From an uncultured Balneolaceae bacterium (GTDB lineage Bacteria; Bacteroidota; Rhodothermia; Balneolales; Balneolaceae): DNA of 60,474 nucleotides. Of this stretch, positions 36,401 through 44,379 are shown one piece after another. The stretch is from assembly GCA_913057825.1 (NCBI GenBank), contig CAJXOW010000015.1, positions 1-60,474 of the forward strand, read 5' to 3'. The first letter of the stretch is position 1, and each line of letters begins with the position of its first letter. Position numbers and translations under genes: made by a program. The notes beneath the pieces were generated by a model that saw only the letters and a list, made by a program, of their open reading frames with translations, did no database searches and was not told where the DNA came from.

Positions 36401-37030
36401 TTCGGTATCCGTAAAACTTCCGGAGGACAGCCCGCTGGCAACCAGGGTGTAAAGATTTCGCTGCTCCCCGTTAAAAATCACATCTTCCCGGTTCTTGCGG
36501 TAAACCCGGTAGGTCATTCCTGACTCCGCATTCCAGGTTATGGTTTGCTCATTTTCTTCATTAGCGGTAACATCCACATTATCGGGTCGATCTGGCAAGG
36601 TTACACTATTGAGAGATATCCGCGCAAAAGGATTGGGGTCGCTCCACGGAACACTGGCAATTTCCTGGAAAATGGTGCCCTGCTCGCCCAATGAGCGATC
36701 AGTAAAGCGTAAATAAAGCGTATCGCCGGCTGCAAAGTGGGTGAAATTCTGTACTTCCACCCCGATAATACTGTTACTTTGATCCCAATTGGAGTCTCCG
36801 CCATCCCAGCGCGGGGCCGATTCAACCAAAATGGAATCCTGGTCACCGTTTAAATAAGCAGTAAAACTGATCGAGGAGCTGGAACTTGTAACAAAATCAC
36901 CATTGGAATCCTCCACCCGACGCGAGTAATAGACCGATTCTTCATCCTGGGCTAAACTGCTTTGGGGAATAATAAATCCGATGACAAACAAACATATCAA
37001 AAATGCGGTATAACGATATTTAATCTTCAT
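33452..37030 (-). CDS. Large secreted putative metallopeptidase with internal duplication and T9SS sorting domain
   Basis: 1192 residues. Signal peptide (FLICLFVIGFIIPQSSLAQ). Two tandem ~210-residue repeats (about 35-250 and 250-460), each with APRWDGGDSNWDQ, QNFTHFAA and a fibronectin III-like module; then a third FN3 (458-553). Next is a region with H724-EIQH728 in WTFTHEIQHAIDGVYKF, an HExxH zinc-site motif with a further GHGD downstream. Thrombospondin-3-like Ca-binding repeats (DADGDGMPDDD, DSDDDGYNDMQE, about 805-875) precede a CBM9/DOMON-like domain (MPTIDGNLDEWP, ~890-1075). The C-terminus has NYPNPFNPTTTIEYSL...VYFYRLQAG, a type A sorting signal. Likely an outer surface or secreted protease; the family is not one I can name. 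Confidence 0.88.
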   Translation of the reverse strand: MKIKYRYTAFLICLFVIGFIIPQSSLAQDEESVYYSRRVEDSNGDFVTSSSSSISFTAYLNGDQDSILVESAPRWDGGDSNWDQSNSIIGVEVQNFTHFAAGDTLYLRFTDRSLGEQGTIFQEIASVPWSDPNPFARISLNSVTLPDRPDNVDVTANEENEQTITWNAESGMTYRVYRKNREDVIFNGEQRNLYTLVASGLSSGSFTDTETTTDGKYAYIVYAINGDGTWSSHSNPVAYKEGDDQFTKNSVYLKRRVEDSNGNLVNETLADLSVTAFVNGERDSVLTENAPRWDGGDSNWDQVNSMIGVEFQNFTHFAAEDTAYLRFTNLAINEQGTIVQPIDTIPWSDPQFFQNLQLQSVDLPQQPQNVELTVSESFERTVSWDTEAGLTYHVFRRHRQDTIFNGEPRNLYTRIASDLSTGSYTDTNTESDKRFAYIVYAEDGDDNWSVHSEEVMRRKPITGLQVSGKTATNVTLSWDSFTPVIGELAGYNIYRRKEGESYGDNPVAYSSTDTVYTDSRLEAGQTYYYKVLGRDFDRKDLGEVEEVKVTTESSRDGYMTYANFKVAVVLYKNAPDNNGGDYKMTQTEVENIKFLVQKVREYFWRNTFMQFNLEVEYIEFDKYLELEDNSGTSTGQTGQHLIDERGVVNTQYDIVFRITPSVGGFWSWGATDRLGLPGPERRTGFSQVRWPYNSIRGFDEGYPARFPNIDYARVGNNLIWTFTHEIQHAIDGVYKFNNHIEMGHGDFPQLYATQEISNPDIGCCYPGFPEWSNKRFGKRFSFQSTMMRDFRPYKDLLPDWGDIYETADADGDGMPDDDPRVPLDEDRFGSSTSDPDSDDDGYNDMQEATDGIFHYSYSDPHNPDTDGDGTPDGKDQYPRYPVDRRVKTTADGFMPTIDGNLDEWPEHALVVDTVSKVENDRPFAPKVYMAYSSDSLYVAMDLPVHAQPLIRWDFDADGRWYGAGNTTMEINVSNGRLSRLQTWVATEDARDLDEDLNDKKDGVGNGLWDDNVDFMSQLGGRIIRSSDINLSSTSTDPGYHIEFAIPRTERANLMLEDGNELGFHIDYTNVFNDGKGAKTFDWWSYAYVYLSGQKATSIESSDEIAHEFDLKQNYPNPFNPTTTIEYSLAQSSEVTLKVYNMLGREVATLVSGRKNAGAHKVQFDANGLSSGVYFYRLQAGNKTRVQKMMLIK

Positions 37031-37393
37031 GATAAGCTTACCCTGTATTTGTTACTGATTTTAATAGATAACGAATCCCTGATCTGATAATTTCATGCCT
37101 TTATAATCTAATAGATACGCTATTCCACCGAGTTTTCCGTCAGAAAACACAACACGCTGTATTGCGAAAATTCCAAAGTGGAGTAAAAAAGCATTGCAGA
37201 CCGGAAGGTTAACCCTGAATTAACGTTTCCAACCGTCGGTTGGACTGCTTTCTGTCAATATTTATTTCACTTCAATAATACAAACTATTCGATAAAAGTA
37301 AACCGCTAAATTCAGGTGCCTGTGAGTCTTTCACAAATCTATGGCAAAAATCTGATAACACTATCGTTCTAGCCCATTTGGTCGGAGTTGAGC
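37031..37393. other. Intergenic region between rtcB and the secreted metallopeptidase
   Basis: About 360 bases with no gene visible. It carries the 3' flank of rtcB and, on the minus strand, the leader of the secreted metallopeptidase. A perfect palindrome, TCCAACCG-T-CGGTTGGA (37228-37244, 8-base arms), sits about 200 bases before that gene and could be an operator. No clear terminator for rtcB was seen. Confidence 0.4.
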
Positions 37394-38848
37394 TTACCCT
37401 TTAATCACCACAACAGGTCGCAGCCGTGCCACCCGTTGAGCCAACCCGGCCAATTCGACGGCGGTAACGACCTCATTCACATCTTTATAGGCAAGTGGGG
37501 CCTCTTCAGCGATTCCTCCCGATGTTGCCGCCCGGACAAAGATTCCCTCGTGCTCGAGGGCGCGGGTAAGTTCACCGGCTTCCACTTTTTTCTTGGCTTG
37601 TCGGCGCGACATACGCCGTCCGGCACCGTGACAACAGGATCCAAAGCTTAACTCCATACTACGATTTTGTCCCGCCAGTACATACGAGGCGGTGCCCATA
37701 CTGCCTGGAATCAATACCGGCTGTCCCACTTCCCGGTATTCCCCGGGTAATTCCGCATATCCGGGTCCGAAGGAACGGGTCGCCCCTTTGCGATGGACAA
37801 CAACTTTCTCTTGCTTCCCCTCCAGTTTATGCTCTTCTACCTTTGCAATATTGTGTGCCACGTCATACAACACATCGAGCGACTCATTCTGTCCGCCAAA
37901 GATTTTGCGCCAGGCTTTTCGCACTTCCCATGTTATGACCTGCCGGTTGGTAAAGGCAAAGTTTGCGGCTGCCTTCATCGCACGATAATACGCTTTCCCT
38001 TCCTGGGAGTTAAGCGGCGCGCAAGTCAACTCTTTGTCAGGAAGCACGATATCATAATCGGCCATGACCTGCATGAACGTTCGCAGGTAATCGGTGGCAA
38101 TCTGGTGACCAAAACCCCGGGATCCGGTATGTATCATAACTACCAATTGTCCCACCTTCAACCCGTAGGCTTCAGCTACCTCTTCATCAAAGAGTTCATC
38201 AACATAATCCACCTCCAGGAAATGATTCCCGCCTCCCAGGGTCCCAAGCTGGTCATTGCCGCGCTGTACTGCACGTCCCGAGACAGCTTCAGGATCTGCA
38301 TCCTCCAGGCATCCTTTTGATTCGATAAACTTCACGTCCCTCTCTTCACCATAGCCATTTCGTATCGCCCAGGCGGCTCCTTCTTTCATCATGCGATCCA
38401 TCTCGTTTTTACCGATTTTCAGCGGACCGCTTTTGCCCGTTCCGGTCGGGACCTGTTCATAAAGGGCGCCAGCCAGTCGCCTTAAATGAGGACGAGCGTC
38501 CTCATAATCCAGCCCGCTTCTTAACAGCCGCACGCCACAGTTGATATCGTAGCCAATACCACCCGGCGATATTATCCCGTCCGGCCATCTCGTCGCACAT
38601 ACTCCCCCGATCGGGAAACCATAACCCTCGTGAGCATCCGGCATTACCTGAGCCGCTACTCGAATTCCCGGCAAGGTGGATACGTTGACCAGTTGGTCCA
38701 GAGAACGATCCGACATCATTTCATCCAGCATAGACTCGGTAGCATAGATCCACGCCGGGACACGCATGTCCGCTCTAAAATCCTTCGAAATTTCCCAGAG
38801 ATAGGGTTCAATTTTGGTAAGATCTTTTTTATCCATGATGTTTGTCAT
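37394..38848 (-). CDS. rtcB: RNA-splicing ligase RtcB
   Basis: 484 residues, the usual length with no intein. Conserved motifs: SPGGIGYDINCGVRLLRS, TGSRGFGHQIATDYL, LGGGNHFLEVDYVDE, and the late SCCHGAGRRMSR, whose histidine is the GMP-accepting residue in the family. It joins RNA 2',3'-cyclic phosphate or 3'-phosphate ends to 5'-OH ends with GTP and Mn2+. Its activator archease is encoded upstream on the same strand, 198 bases away, with a long inverted repeat between them. The family acts in tRNA repair or splicing in other organisms; the RNA target here is unknown. Confidence 0.97.
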   Translation of the reverse strand: MTNIMDKKDLTKIEPYLWEISKDFRADMRVPAWIYATESMLDEMMSDRSLDQLVNVSTLPGIRVAAQVMPDAHEGYGFPIGGVCATRWPDGIISPGGIGYDINCGVRLLRSGLDYEDARPHLRRLAGALYEQVPTGTGKSGPLKIGKNEMDRMMKEGAAWAIRNGYGEERDVKFIESKGCLEDADPEAVSGRAVQRGNDQLGTLGGGNHFLEVDYVDELFDEEVAEAYGLKVGQLVVMIHTGSRGFGHQIATDYLRTFMQVMADYDIVLPDKELTCAPLNSQEGKAYYRAMKAAANFAFTNRQVITWEVRKAWRKIFGGQNESLDVLYDVAHNIAKVEEHKLEGKQEKVVVHRKGATRSFGPGYAELPGEYREVGQPVLIPGSMGTASYVLAGQNRSMELSFGSCCHGAGRRMSRRQAKKKVEAGELTRALEHEGIFVRAATSGGIAEEAPLAYKDVNEVVTAVELAGLAQRVARLRPVVVIKG

Positions 38849-38855
38849 CCTCTAG

Positions 38856-38978
38856 TTAAGTACTCCAAAACCGATTAACGACTTTAGGCGCTTGTTGACC
38901 ACCGGGCGGCGTTTCCTTGTTCCTAAACTTTTCTTCGTTTGTTACCGACTCGAAATTAGTTGCTGCATATACACTCAT
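38856..38978 (-). CDS. Small 40-residue open frame between archease and rtcB (doubtful)
   Basis: Encodes 40 residues (MSVYAATNFESVTNEEKF...APKVVNRFWST). It starts inside the loop of the inverted repeat, runs through its left arm, and ends 8 bases before the rtcB start. The arm-coded segment reads ETPPGGQQA. The other arm could encode nearly the same residues in the opposite direction, which points to the repeat rather than to protein selection. No ribosome-binding site is obvious. Equal chance of being incidental. Confidence 0.25.
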   Translation of the reverse strand: MSVYAATNFESVTNEEKFRNKETPPGGQQAPKVVNRFWST

Positions 38979-39046
38979 AGTAAATACTGCTATATACCCA
39001 GAAAATTTTAATACTGTGGAAACGCCGCCCGGTGGTCAACAAGCGC
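38888..39046. repeat. 29-bp perfect inverted repeat flanking a 101-base loop, between archease and rtcB
   Basis: Left arm 38888-38916, right arm 39018-39046, perfectly complementary over 29 bases (start GCGCTTGTTGACCACCGGGC) and extendable by about four more with one mismatch into TTTA/TAAA flanks. In RNA the arms would make a long stem spanning the archease-rtcB junction. The archease stop codon abuts the right arm. Total length (~160 bases) fits a small non-autonomous mobile element or a regulatory hairpin. A diverged copy of one arm is at 60386-60414. Confidence 0.85.
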
Positions 39047-39463
39047 TTAAATATCAAAGATTACCATCGATTCCCATGTACCGTTTTCCACTTGACTAAC
39101 CTCGGCTTCATGGTAAGTTACCGCTTTTACTTCCTCCGCAAATCCTTCAACCCGATGTCCAAAAATTCGTGCTTTTAAATGCCTGGGCTCCAGAAACTCG
39201 AATTGAACTTTTTCATAGACCGACTTGTCAATATGCGTGTAAGTAAGAACCTCCGACAAGAAATCAATCAGTAGACTGGTGGTATCCGGAGCCTCGATAT
39301 CGATCGTCCGTTTCACCGATGCTCCGTGAATCTTTTGCATATCCACCTGTAAAAGATATGCTAATCCTTTGACACCTTCTATGAATAGGCTCTCAAGATC
39401 ATCGCCCTTTACCTTTAAGCGACGATCAGCCGTATGATCCATAAAAGTAAAGGAACCCGCCAT
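39047..39463 (-). CDS. Archease (RtcB cofactor)
   Basis: 138 residues. The archease pattern is clear: start FTFMDHTADRRLKVKGDDLESLF, an Asp-rich acidic site (DHTAD), the LLIDFLSEVLTYTHIDK helix near the middle and the end VKAVTYHEAEV...MVIFDI. Archease helps RtcB turn over and use different nucleotide cofactors. It lies directly upstream of rtcB on the same strand, separated by the inverted repeat, so the pair forms an RNA-ligation operon. Length is typical. Confidence 0.93.
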   Translation of the reverse strand: MAGSFTFMDHTADRRLKVKGDDLESLFIEGVKGLAYLLQVDMQKIHGASVKRTIDIEAPDTTSLLIDFLSEVLTYTHIDKSVYEKVQFEFLEPRHLKARIFGHRVEGFAEEVKAVTYHEAEVSQVENGTWESMVIFDI

Positions 39464-39578
39464 ATAATGGTGATTTCATTTCTTGAGTCCAACCCTTATT
39501 TATTCAACGCTCCATCTTCTGAAAACATTCGCGCCGATGGATCTATTTGGAAACAGCCGGTCTTTCCGAAACGGTCAC

Positions 39579-39586
39579 TACCTTTG
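39579..39586 (+). promoter_or_regulatory. Possible -7 element (TACCTTTG) of the DUF5694 gene
   Basis: An exact TAnnTTTG match 53 bases before the ATG of the downstream exported protein. No TTG lies at the ideal distance upstream, so the promoter call is provisional. Confidence 0.3.
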
Positions 39587-39638
39587 ATGTAACATTCTTA
39601 GTCAAGCTTCGTATGCTTCACATCAAAATATAATTGCA

Positions 39639-40508
39639 ATGAATTATCAAAAGAACATGAAAATTTTCGGTATGCGCTATGTGCTAATGACTGTATGCTG
39701 CCTCTTATTCATCCTGCTGTACGTCCCCGATATTACTTCTGCCCAATCAGCCAATGATGAGCCCGCCGACTCTTATCTTGAAAATCCTGTTCAAGTGATG
39801 GTGTTCGGGGTTTTTCATTTTAACAATCCCGGCCGTGATGCTTTTAACCCTCATGTCCCCGATGTACTCACGCCTCAAAAACAAAAAGAAATAAAGACGC
39901 TGACCGACTCTCTCGCCCGTTTCCGTCCCGACAAAATCGCCATCGAAGATGAACCCAAGGAAACGGCTTACCACGACAGCCTTTACCAGGCTTACCTAAA
40001 CGGGCAATATTCCTTAAAAAGGTATGAATGGGAACAGGTAGGATTTCGTCTTGCCGCCCGTCTTGGACACAATCAAATCTATCCCATCGATCATGAAATG
40101 AATCTTCCCTTCGGCGAAATGCTCAAGTATGCAAAAAAACATGACACCACCGCCGTCAACTTTTTCATGAATTGGGGGCGTAAGCTGAAAAAACAGGCCG
40201 ACAGCTTACTGGAGAACAAATCTCTATATGAAGCATTGAAATTGTCGAACTCGACCGAATTCCGCCAGGGCATTGAAGCAGTACGTGCCCGCATGATGAC
40301 CGTCGGTACCGACACGAACCATGTGGGAGCGGACCTTCAAGCTCGTTGGCACAAAAGAAATATGCGCATTTTTGCCAACCTTGAGCACATTGCAGAACCG
40401 GGCGACCGCATTCTGGTTATTTTCGGCGGCGGACACTCCGCGATTCTCAGGGAACTCGTCCGGGAATCACGTCGGATGAAGCTCGTAGAACCACTGGATT
40501 ATTTTTAA
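39639..40508 (+). CDS. DUF5694 exported protein (TraB/ChaN-like fold)
   Basis: 289 residues with a signal peptide (LMTVCCLLFILLYVPDITSAQ). Motifs: VMVFGVFHFNNPGRDAFNP near the start, then PDKIAIEDEPKETAYHDSLY and the end IFGGGHSAILRELVRESR. The FHF...PG and GGGH signatures fit DUF5694, which is related to the TraB/ChaN/Tiki group of putative metal-binding proteins. The role is unknown; secretion to the periplasm or outer membrane is inferred. Alternative start ATG at 39657 gives a shorter n-region. Stands alone, converging with the SCO gene. Confidence 0.85.
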   Translation: MNYQKNMKIFGMRYVLMTVCCLLFILLYVPDITSAQSANDEPADSYLENPVQVMVFGVFHFNNPGRDAFNPHVPDVLTPQKQKEIKTLTDSLARFRPDKIAIEDEPKETAYHDSLYQAYLNGQYSLKRYEWEQVGFRLAARLGHNQIYPIDHEMNLPFGEMLKYAKKHDTTAVNFFMNWGRKLKKQADSLLENKSLYEALKLSNSTEFRQGIEAVRARMMTVGTDTNHVGADLQARWHKRNMRIFANLEHIAEPGDRILVIFGGGHSAILRELVRESRRMKLVEPLDYF

Positions 40509-40564
40509 CGGGAATTACATTTCGTTTCGCTTCCCTTCGACTAGTTTTCCCTGGGATGCGGCCC

Positions 40565-41191
40565 CTACTCACGCAATGCTGACAGATCCTTTTTTAGCTG
40601 GTTCGGTGATACTTGGCTACCCCGGTAGGACCCGCGCACATTACCTTCCGGATCGATCAGATGGATTCGGTTGGTATGAACATACATATAGGATCCGGCT
40701 TCTGCTGAAGTATCCTTCGGAGTCTTTTTCCAGGCATGGACTTTTACCTTTTCCAACAGGCGATTGATTACGGTGGTATCTCCGGTCAGAAAAGAAAAAC
40801 GGTCTGACGCAATATCAAATCGCCGCATATACTCTCTCAATACACGGGGTTTGTCACGATGCGGGTCAAATGAAATGCCCACAAATTTAACCGGCGCTTT
40901 CTGCTCTATAGTTTCCTCAATGCGGACCATGTTCGCCGTAATAGCGGGACACACGCTCTGGCAATGAGTATAGATATACCCAACTATAAGATAAGAGTCG
41001 TTAAAGTCCTTCGGAAATGCAACTGATTGACTATCCTGGTTAACAAGCTCATAGGTGGAAGTCAACTGCGTTTTCACCTGGAGTCGCTCGGGAGTCGAGT
41101 TGCACCCATAGACGGTTGACAAATAAGCTATTAATGCGACAAGGAATATTCGGGCTCGATAGAATGGTATATTTTTATATTTCATCATCAT
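40565..41191 (-). CDS. SCO1/SenC-family lipoprotein
   Basis: 208 residues. A lipoprotein signal ends at LSTVYGC (C30). The thioredoxin-like fold has C77-QSV-C81 in GYIYTHCQSVCPAITANM and H172 (MYVHTNRIHLID), the three copper ligands of Sco proteins. Sco proteins deliver copper or keep CuA cysteines reduced during assembly of heme-copper oxidases. The only oxidase in this window is a bd type, which needs no copper, so the target oxidase must be elsewhere or the protein has a redox role. Single gene. Confidence 0.93.
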   Translation of the reverse strand: MMMKYKNIPFYRARIFLVALIAYLSTVYGCNSTPERLQVKTQLTSTYELVNQDSQSVAFPKDFNDSYLIVGYIYTHCQSVCPAITANMVRIEETIEQKAPVKFVGISFDPHRDKPRVLREYMRRFDIASDRFSFLTGDTTVINRLLEKVKVHAWKKTPKDTSAEAGSYMYVHTNRIHLIDPEGNVRGSYRGSQVSPNQLKKDLSALRE

Positions 41192-41405
41192 TCGTATTTA
41201 ATAATAAATATTTCAAATACTCGCCGACCTCTTTGAAAATCGGGAACATTATGAAAATTGATTCCGTTCTGTATGTATGACTGGAATCTAGGATATCTGA
41301 TGTTTAAAATCGAACCAGACTTCTTTAGCTTAAATATGGATCCTGCAGCCGGTTTAATTTGACGGTGTAAATTACTGCTAATAAAAATACAACAATCTAC
41401 TCTTT

Positions 41406-42350
41406 ATGGATAATCTTTCCCGGGATAAGGGATTGCATCACATTACGGCTCTCGCCGGAGATCCTCAACAAAACGTGAATTTTTATCAACGATCCCTGGG
41501 TCTTCGCCTTATAAAAAAGACGGTCAATTTCGATGAGCCCCAGACTTATCATCTGTATTACTCCAACCAAGCGGGGGCCGTCGGATCCAATATCACGTTC
41601 TTCCCGTTCACACGAGCGGCCCAGGGGAAGCAGGGAAGTGGACAAGCTTTTACCATCTCTTTTTCGGTGCCCGAACATTCAGCCGAATTCTGGGCTGAAC
41701 ACTTGTCCGGACAGGGTGTAGACTTCGAGGGACCATTTGAGCGGTTTAACACGGAAGTTATACGTTTTCAAGATCCCGATGGATTAACGCTCGAACTGGT
41801 GGCTCACCCGGAAGCCAAAAAACAAAATACCTGGAGTAATGCTCCCATTTCTTCCGATCATGCAATACGCGGAATCTGGGGAACGGTCTTGCGGGTGGAA
41901 GAGGCCCGGCCTACCGGGGAGATACTGACTTCGCTGCTCGGATTTTCTCAAACCCGGGAAGAAACCGACCAGGAGCTGTATCGTACCGGAAGTGATACCG
42001 GGAATGCCGTGATTATTGAGGAAGTTGAACCAACGGAAAGTAAAAACGGTAAAGGCATTATCCATCATGTGGCATTTCGTTCCAACAGCAAGCAGGAGAG
42101 CCAACAGTTAAGGGAAAAATTGCAAAACCGGGGGCTGCATCCATCGCCTGTCGTCGACCGCTACTTTTTTGAGTCAATCTACTTTCCCACACCCGGTGGA
42201 ATTCTTTTCGAAGTAGCCACCGACAAACCCGGTTTCAACCGGGATCCCATCCCGGATCAACCCGGGGAGACCCTCTTTCTTCCGCCCTGGCTTGAAAACA
42301 GACGCGAACGGATTGAAAAACGTTTGCCCGAGTTAAATGCAAAGATATAA
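41406..42350 (+). CDS. mhqO: Ring-cleaving dioxygenase-like VOC protein (MhqO/MhqA-type)
   Basis: 314 residues with two glyoxalase/VOC modules: 10-140 (KGLHHITALAGDPQQNVNFY, FQDPDGLTLELVAHP) and 150-290 (IRGIWGTVLRVEE, HHVAFRSNSKQES, FPTPGGILFEVATDKPGF). Metal ligands of the vicinal-oxygen chelate site, His12 or His13, His in the second module and the late Glu of LFEVATD, are visible. MhqO-type proteins are induced by quinones and are thought to open hydroquinone rings. The hydrolase gene begins 12 bases downstream, an arrangement seen in mhq operons elsewhere. Confidence 0.88.
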   Translation: MDNLSRDKGLHHITALAGDPQQNVNFYQRSLGLRLIKKTVNFDEPQTYHLYYSNQAGAVGSNITFFPFTRAAQGKQGSGQAFTISFSVPEHSAEFWAEHLSGQGVDFEGPFERFNTEVIRFQDPDGLTLELVAHPEAKKQNTWSNAPISSDHAIRGIWGTVLRVEEARPTGEILTSLLGFSQTREETDQELYRTGSDTGNAVIIEEVEPTESKNGKGIIHHVAFRSNSKQESQQLREKLQNRGLHPSPVVDRYFFESIYFPTPGGILFEVATDKPGFNRDPIPDQPGETLFLPPWLENRRERIEKRLPELNAKI

Positions 42351-42362
42351 AAATGATCGCCT

Positions 42363-43034
42363 ATGAGCCTTTTTCGTATTGATACCGAAGATACCATCGA
42401 CGGACCTCATCAAAATCAGCAAGTAGCTCAGCACGGCCCATCCCTGGACCAGGCCCGTGCCGCTGTAATATTAATTCACGGGCGGGGCGCCACCGCCGAA
42501 AGCATCCTCTCACTTGCCCGGGAGCTGGACGTGAACGAGGTCGCATACCGGGCGCCCCAGGCCGCTAACAACGCATGGTACCCCCATTCCTTTATGGAAC
42601 CTGTGGGCCAAAATGAACCGGGGCTTTCCAGTGGACTTCAGGCGATACATCATCTATTGGACCAATTTCATGATGTGGGTTTTAAAAATAAACAGATTCT
42701 AATCATGGGATTTTCTCAGGGAGCCTGCCTGGCACTGGAATATGCCGCTCGACATCCCCAGGGCTATGGTGGAATCGCAGCTTTTAGCGGTGGTGTAATT
42801 GGAGAGAAAGTTGAGTTCCAGCACTACTACGGCAGCCTGGAGGGCACACCTGTTTTTCTGGGATGCAGCGATCGCGACCCCCATATACCCAAAGAGCGAG
42901 TAGACGAAACTGCCAAATTGTTTCGATACCTGGATGCAAATGTTACAGAAAAAATCTATACCGGCCTCGGTCATACGATCAACTCCGACGAGTTGCAACA
43001 CGCTCGAAGTATGCTCCGGGACGCAATCTCATAA
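42363..43034 (+). CDS. mhqD: Carboxylesterase/phospholipase-family hydrolase (MhqD-like)
   Basis: 223 residues. Alpha/beta hydrolase with AVILIHGRGATAESIL (oxyanion), nucleophile S118 in GFSQGA, D172 in CSDRDPHIP and H204 in GLGHTIN, so the triad is intact. MhqD-type hydrolases are co-induced with ring-cleaving dioxygenases under quinone stress; the natural substrate is not settled. It starts 12 bases after the mhqO-like gene, so both are one operon for detoxifying quinones or other electrophiles. Its Rho-independent terminator lies about 175 bases further on. Confidence 0.9.
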   Translation: MSLFRIDTEDTIDGPHQNQQVAQHGPSLDQARAAVILIHGRGATAESILSLARELDVNEVAYRAPQAANNAWYPHSFMEPVGQNEPGLSSGLQAIHHLLDQFHDVGFKNKQILIMGFSQGACLALEYAARHPQGYGGIAAFSGGVIGEKVEFQHYYGSLEGTPVFLGCSDRDPHIPKERVDETAKLFRYLDANVTEKIYTGLGHTINSDELQHARSMLRDAIS

Positions 43035-43208
43035 ATAGCTAAATGTAACGCCAAGAACTAACTCCAACCCTCCCTGGAGTAAGGTCTTATACCGTATATT
43101 AAAAATTTTTAATTTTTTCTGTAACACTTCCGCATCTCATCCCTCTTGTTAATAGAAACAACAAATTAAAGCGATACAATTTTACAAGAAGCTCTCTCAG
43201 CCCCCTGC

Positions 43209-43254
43209 AGCCCCGGGAACCATGTATTCTATACATCCCGGGGCTCTTTTTTTA
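43209..43254 (+). terminator. Rho-independent terminator 175 bases after mhqD
   Basis: Ten-base stem AGCCCCGGGA / TCCCGGGGCT, extended by an inner ATGTAT/ATACAT pair, then CTTTTTTTA (43246-43254). The distance from the mhqD stop is long. The 43035-43208 stretch holds no coding frame I trust, so either a long 3' untranslated region or a separate small RNA ends here. The 145 bases from here to the NmrA stop at 43399 show nothing else. Confidence 0.75.
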
Positions 43255-43398
43255 TTTTCAGATCTTAGCAAGGGGTTTTTCAAATAAGCGTAAGTCTTCC
43301 CTGCAACTCCTTGAGAAGATAGTCCATGATCCACTTCGCTTTAATTATTACATGTCTACTTAAACAGACAACCACGAATTCCGGGCTGCAACAACAAG

Positions 43399-44277
43399 TT
43401 ACGATGCACTGGCTGCCATCTTGGTCCATTGTTTAGCAGCTTCTTTTACATAATCATGATAAGAACGTGGGCTATGGCCGAGCAATCTTTCCAGCTCCTT
43501 AATTTCTTTATGGGTAGCCTTCAGACCCTCTTCCTGGAAAAATTCATACATTACACGGAAATCATACGCCATCCAATCCGGAATCATTTTTCGGGCCTTT
43601 TGTTCCCACTTCGCCATGGGCTCCTGCACATATGAAATCATCCTGCCAAAAACCCGGCTCCAAATCTGGGCTGTTCGCTCTCCCGAAAGCACTTCCGGAC
43701 CGACCAGGCTGATTATCCGTTTGAAAGAAGCTTCCCAGGTAAGCAAGATAGCTGACGCTTCCGCTACATCTCGAACATCCACACGGGACAAGCCAATCGA
43801 TCCGATCGGCTGCGTGTATGTATTTTTCTGCATCAATCCATCCCGGTACCATTCATCATTCTGATAGAAATTATTCGCCCGTATAATGGCATACGACATC
43901 TGCGAGGACTTAAGCGCTTCCTCGATCCCCAGCTTCGAACCAAAATGGGGAATGTAGGGTGCCTCATCGACGTGATGAACCGACAAGTAAACAAATCGGT
44001 CTACATTCGCTTCCATGGCACCATTGATAGCCATCAGGCCTTCCTGGCATTCGGTTGGGCTTACGGTATTTGCCATAAACACAGCATCTATTCCATTGAA
44101 TATCCTGCGAATAACCTTCGGGCTCTGAAGATCACCCTTGATTGTTTTTACTCCACTAAGAACCTTTTTAGATTCAGGATTTCTAGAAAGAATCGTTAGA
44201 TCCGCGTTTTTATCCCGTAATTGCCTTGCGACGTGCTGTCCAACCAGACCGGTTCCTCCAATTATCAAGTACTTCAT
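43399..44277 (-). CDS. NmrA-like NAD(P)-dependent oxidoreductase
   Basis: 292 residues. Rossmann start MKYLIIGGTGLVGQHVARQL with GxxGxxG nucleotide loop, TILSRNPESKKV, then VFMANTVSPTECQEG and FVYLSVHHVDEAPYIPHFGSK where the short-chain-type active-site tyrosine is absent from the usual place. These features fit the NmrA/QOR2 branch, which bind NAD(P) and either reduce quinone-like substrates or sense redox state. Its neighbours include the mhq-like quinone pair. A perfect palindrome stands in its promoter region, so it is probably under a dedicated repressor. Confidence 0.88.
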   Translation of the reverse strand: MKYLIIGGTGLVGQHVARQLRDKNADLTILSRNPESKKVLSGVKTIKGDLQSPKVIRRIFNGIDAVFMANTVSPTECQEGLMAINGAMEANVDRFVYLSVHHVDEAPYIPHFGSKLGIEEALKSSQMSYAIIRANNFYQNDEWYRDGLMQKNTYTQPIGSIGLSRVDVRDVAEASAILLTWEASFKRIISLVGPEVLSGERTAQIWSRVFGRMISYVQEPMAKWEQKARKMIPDWMAYDFRVMYEFFQEEGLKATHKEIKELERLLGHSPRSYHDYVKEAAKQWTKMAASAS

Positions 44278-44379
44278 AATTTACTCCATCATAGATTAGG
44301 GGGGGCATACTTCACTTTCAATTTGAAATGAAATACGACAAAAAGCAATAGAATAGAAATAAAATTCTGTTTTCTTTGC

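Noticed and set aside
38917..39099. 60-residue plus-strand open frame through the archease-rtcB repeat
   Set aside because: Runs into the archease gene from the wrong strand; same ETPPGGQQA coding comes from the repeat arm.
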